From Castanea sativa (Eukaryota; Streptophyta; Magnoliopsida; Fagales; Fagaceae): a stretch of DNA of 64,000 nucleotides. Below are positions 61,300 through 64,000 of this stretch, in pieces (within the stretch, counting starts at the first letter, position 1; every line of letters starts with the position of its first letter). Where the stretch lies: NCBI RefSeq assembly GCF_040712315.1, contig NC_134014.1, positions 42,955,634-43,019,633 on the forward strand, written 5' to 3'. The notes under the pieces are model-generated. The model was given only the letters and a program-made list of their open reading frames with translations, did not search any database and had not been told where the DNA came from. A program made the position numbers and the translations under genes.

Positions 61300-62815
61300 T
61301 AAATTGTAACATATCATCACATTCATACAGGGTCGTCATTAATATCACTTTTAACGCACACTAGTCACAAATTACCAATCAGTTATGAACTTTGCTCTTT
61401 CCTTGAAATTTGACTTATTGTTCTACTTTAAACTTCTTCTGCGTATTGGATTCTCATAAAAAAAAACAACTTGCGCTTGTATACACCACAAAAAGTCTAG
61501 TACTGTACCAAATAGAAATTGATAGGCTTGTCATGCGCAGAGAGACAGATGAAAAGAAAGCTCGCATAATTTATTGACATTTCGGTGGGAAGTCAATGTG
61601 TAAGGCAATACCACCCAACTCAAGCACGTCTCTTCCTCTCTCGCTGTCTATTCAATACTCTGTTTTTCCAGCTTTTCCTTATTTGACTTTTGTGCCGAAA
61701 TCACTCCGCCACGTGACTTTGTAAAGCTTGTGGAAAAAATGCTCAGTTTTTGTAATTTTCAAACTTCTCGTCCAGATAAAAACAATCTAAGGACAAATAG
61801 TTGACTAGTTGTACACTAATGTATTACTAACTATTGTTGCAATCTAGCTATTTCAAGTTGGCCCAGTCCAAGGTACCATTCGATGATTTTAATTAAGCTA
61901 GAAGCTGGTGATATTTGATTCACATGTGATGGTTTTTGGATCTTCTGGTTTGGGTCAATCAAATTCCCAGGCAAACCTGTGAATTTTACTTTGAAACTTG
62001 ATGACTGTTTTGTTTTGAACCCTTTTTTATGCTTTAAAAAGTTGTTAACTAATTATCTCAACAAAAAAAAAAAAAAAGTTGTTAACTAAATAATAAAAAA
62101 TTAAAAAAAAAAGTTTGTAAAAATCGAACAGGATTATGAGCTACAGTATTCATATTCTTCTTTTCATATCTAACTGTGAGAGTGGGTTGAATTGAAATGG
62201 ATAGGAACATCTTTTTCAAGTACAGAGACAAAGAGGGATTCACCTAGCCGCTCTGCCTTGCACAACTCAGACACTCTTTCTATTGTCAAAAGATAGACCC
62301 AGTGGAAGACTACTGATACAATGTATCACTTACCTCTTTTGTTGAGGAGAAGTCTTTGATTTGTACTGCCTCCTTTGTTCTCCATCATTCTAGGATTGAG
62401 ATCTTGCAATACCTGATTGAGATTGATAATTGCAAAAACAACTTTTAATCTCAACCCGTTAATTAAAAAAAAGTTAAAATTTTTTTTTATGAGAAATAAA
62501 AAGTGAAAAAACTTTGTGAGACAAATCTGGTACCGGATCCTACCATCCAAAAAATTCTCCTACCTCTGTTGAAATTGTTAGTCTTGTATTCTAAAAAAAA
62601 GATGTTTCAAAATATTGTCATATTTCTAAAATTTAAAGTCACTAATTTACTAACTTTGCTATTATGCCCATACTCTATTTTAAGGAACATTGAAGATTTT
62701 GGGTTTTCTAAATAGAATTGTTACAATTTATTTTGCGTCCGAATTTAGTAAGGATGTAATGTAAAACTTATGTTTTACACTATTTAATATTATCTCACAA
62801 TAAACTAAATACTTA
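61300..62815. other. Intergenic region
   Basis: No supported gene. Short open frames near 62326-62715 on both strands are AT-rich and unrecognised. Confidence 0.4.
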
Positions 62816-62817
62816 TA

Positions 62818-63010
62818 GGGGTGTAAATGCACTTTTAGTCCATGCATTTTTAGTCCCTACATTTGGACTTTTTTTCATTTTGGTCCCTATATTTTATTTT
62901 TACCATTTTTAGTCCCTAAACCAATTAGCGCGTCTCATTTTAGTCCTTTCAATCAGCCAACTAGCTAAAAAATGCTGATGTGGCTAACAGAGCGAATAAA
63001 AAAATTAATA
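62818..63010. repeat. AGTCCCTA-type dispersed plant repeat
   Basis: TTTTAGTCC(C) words recur (62838, 62849, 62879, 62911, 62939) in GGGGTGTAAATGCACTTTTAG..CATTTTGGTCCC context, followed by TGCTGATGTGGC. This subterminal pattern is widespread in plant genomes at the ends of non-autonomous DNA elements. The other end was not found and may be beyond the window. Confidence 0.5.
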
Positions 63011-63311
63011 TAAAATGCTACATCAGTATCTAATTTTTTTGAAAAATAATTTATCAATTTTAACTAAATAAAAAAAGAAAAAACAAAATTAAAAACAATA
63101 AAATACATCAATCTAGATTTAATTCATTTTGAATAAGAACACACAAGAACATGATCACAGATTTAAACATCAACACAAGAACATAAGAGCACGAACCCAG
63201 ATCCAAACACAAACTCAAATTTAAAACACAAAGAACACAATAACAAACATAAACTATTTACTCTCAAAACACTGACTTGCTGTTCATACAAAAAGTCTCA
63301 AACTCACAACT

Positions 63312-63533
63312 ATGTGCACTTTAGAGAAACGCGGAAACCTCTTCATCCTAACACTCATTGGCGACAATCACGAGCACCGTTTCGACCCACACCTCATCGA
63401 CTCTCTCCTCTCCGCTCTCTCCCAAGTCAACACCCAATCCATCAATGGTGGCTCCACTCTCATCACCGTCGCTCGCGGCAAGTTCTTTTGCAACAGCGGA
63501 CTCGTCCTCACTCACGTCGCAAGTGGTGGGTAG
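63312..63533 (+). pseudogene. Enoyl-CoA delta isomerase (ECI) 5' gene fragment
   Basis: From ATG 63312 the frame reads MCTLEKRGNLFILTL, then GDNHEHRFDP, LIDSLLSALSQV and ITVARGKFF, the N-terminus of plant peroxisomal enoyl-CoA delta isomerases (crotonase fold, about 240 residues). After GKFFCNSG the expected NG-[FL]-DLAWA segment is lost in a shifted frame and a TAG stops translation after 73 codons. The isomerase moves cis-3/trans-3 double bonds to trans-2 during beta-oxidation of unsaturated fatty acids. The oxyanion and catalytic parts are absent, so no activity is expected. Downstream (63534-63830) is G/T-rich sequence with GATCGATGGG words, not ECI. The fragment could continue as a decayed gene outside the window or be captured by a repeat. 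Confidence 0.75.
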
Positions 63534-63839
63534 ATCTGGGTTTTCTGGGTCTGGATTGGCTAGGTCCATTGATGTGAAACCCATAGACCAAGCCCAAAAA
63601 GGACTCACTTCCGTTCTTGGCTGTCGTGGTCAACAACGAAGGATTGAAGCTTGAGCAGCTTCGGCCTGGGTTCCTTGCAATGAAACAGAGGTAGAGATCA
63701 GTGGTGGTGGATCTGGTGGGTTTGGAGGTTTTGGATCGATGGTTTGAGTTGAGTTTCAAATCAGTGGGTCGTTGATCGATGGGTTTCAGATCATTGAGTT
63801 TTGTGCTGGTTTCTTAGAAAGATAAGAGAATCATACTCT

Positions 63840-64000
63840 TTCTTTTCTTCTATTTTCTTTAGTGCCGGAAATTTTGGGTTTAAAGCTTAGTGTTTTTTTT
63901 TTTTTGTTTGGGGGCCAGAAATTATGGGTTTGAGTTTTGTGTTTGATGCTTTGGTGGTGTGGGGATTTGACTTTTCGGATTTGTTCATGTTTAATTTTGT
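63840..64000. other. Right edge of the window
   Basis: G/T-rich non-coding sequence; nothing recognised. Confidence 0.3.

Overview
This is a nuclear genome segment from a woody eudicot. The evidence is two intron-bearing plant genes with canonical GT..AG splice sites, an AT-rich intergenic background full of MITEs and microsatellites, and plant Ty3/Gypsy elements of the Tat type. The repeat families (Tat-like LTRs, a tRNA-derived SINE, TIR elements) remind me of the oak/chestnut family (Fagaceae). That placement is from memory and inferred, not shown by the sequence.

There are two convincing host genes, both on the minus strand. The first (4720-7235) is a four-exon papain-family cysteine protease of 382 residues with a complete catalytic set. 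The second (28645-36319) is a three-exon GT43 glycosyltransferase of the IRX14 type (xylan backbone synthesis, Golgi). Its second intron is about 6 kb long and holds a dead LINE fragment and other repeats. No bacterial-type operons, rRNA, tRNA or CRISPR arrays were seen.

Layout: 1-4026 is the 3' part of a Tat-like LTR retrotransposon whose pol would lie left of the window; it carries an antisense multi-exon gene and a 3' LTR. 4032-7320 is the protease gene. 8200-16250 is a field of TIR elements, including one with a captured 14-3-3 exon fragment and a 1.1-kb near-palindrome built of nested MITEs. 16560-27806 is a full-length 11.2-kb Tat-like retrotransposon in the opposite orientation, with matching 5-bp target duplications, gag-pol on the minus strand, a 151-bp tandem array, and a relic of the same antisense gene on the plus strand. 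28.1-36.5 kb is the IRX14-like gene. 36.5-51.4 kb is gene-poor and repeat-rich: a possible solo LTR, an LTR-like block, a minisatellite and a gag relic. 51.4-54.6 kb holds a calmodulin-like pseudogene inside an inverted-repeat element, followed by a TTA-flanked TIR element. 55.9 kb is a tiny LINE insertion with 15-bp target duplications. 58.5-60.95 kb is a candidate Helitron that contains a tRNA-derived SINE. 63.3 kb is a fragment of a peroxisomal enoyl-CoA delta isomerase gene.

The main themes are (a) a retrotransposon lineage that carries a spliced gene on the strand opposite gag-pol, seen in two elements of opposite orientation, and (b) repeated association of host gene fragments (14-3-3, calmodulin-like, enoyl-CoA isomerase) with repeat elements. 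The 11.2-kb element is unusually rich in frame breaks and LTR-to-LTR differences near CG dinucleotides, so part of its apparent decay may be sequencing or assembly error.
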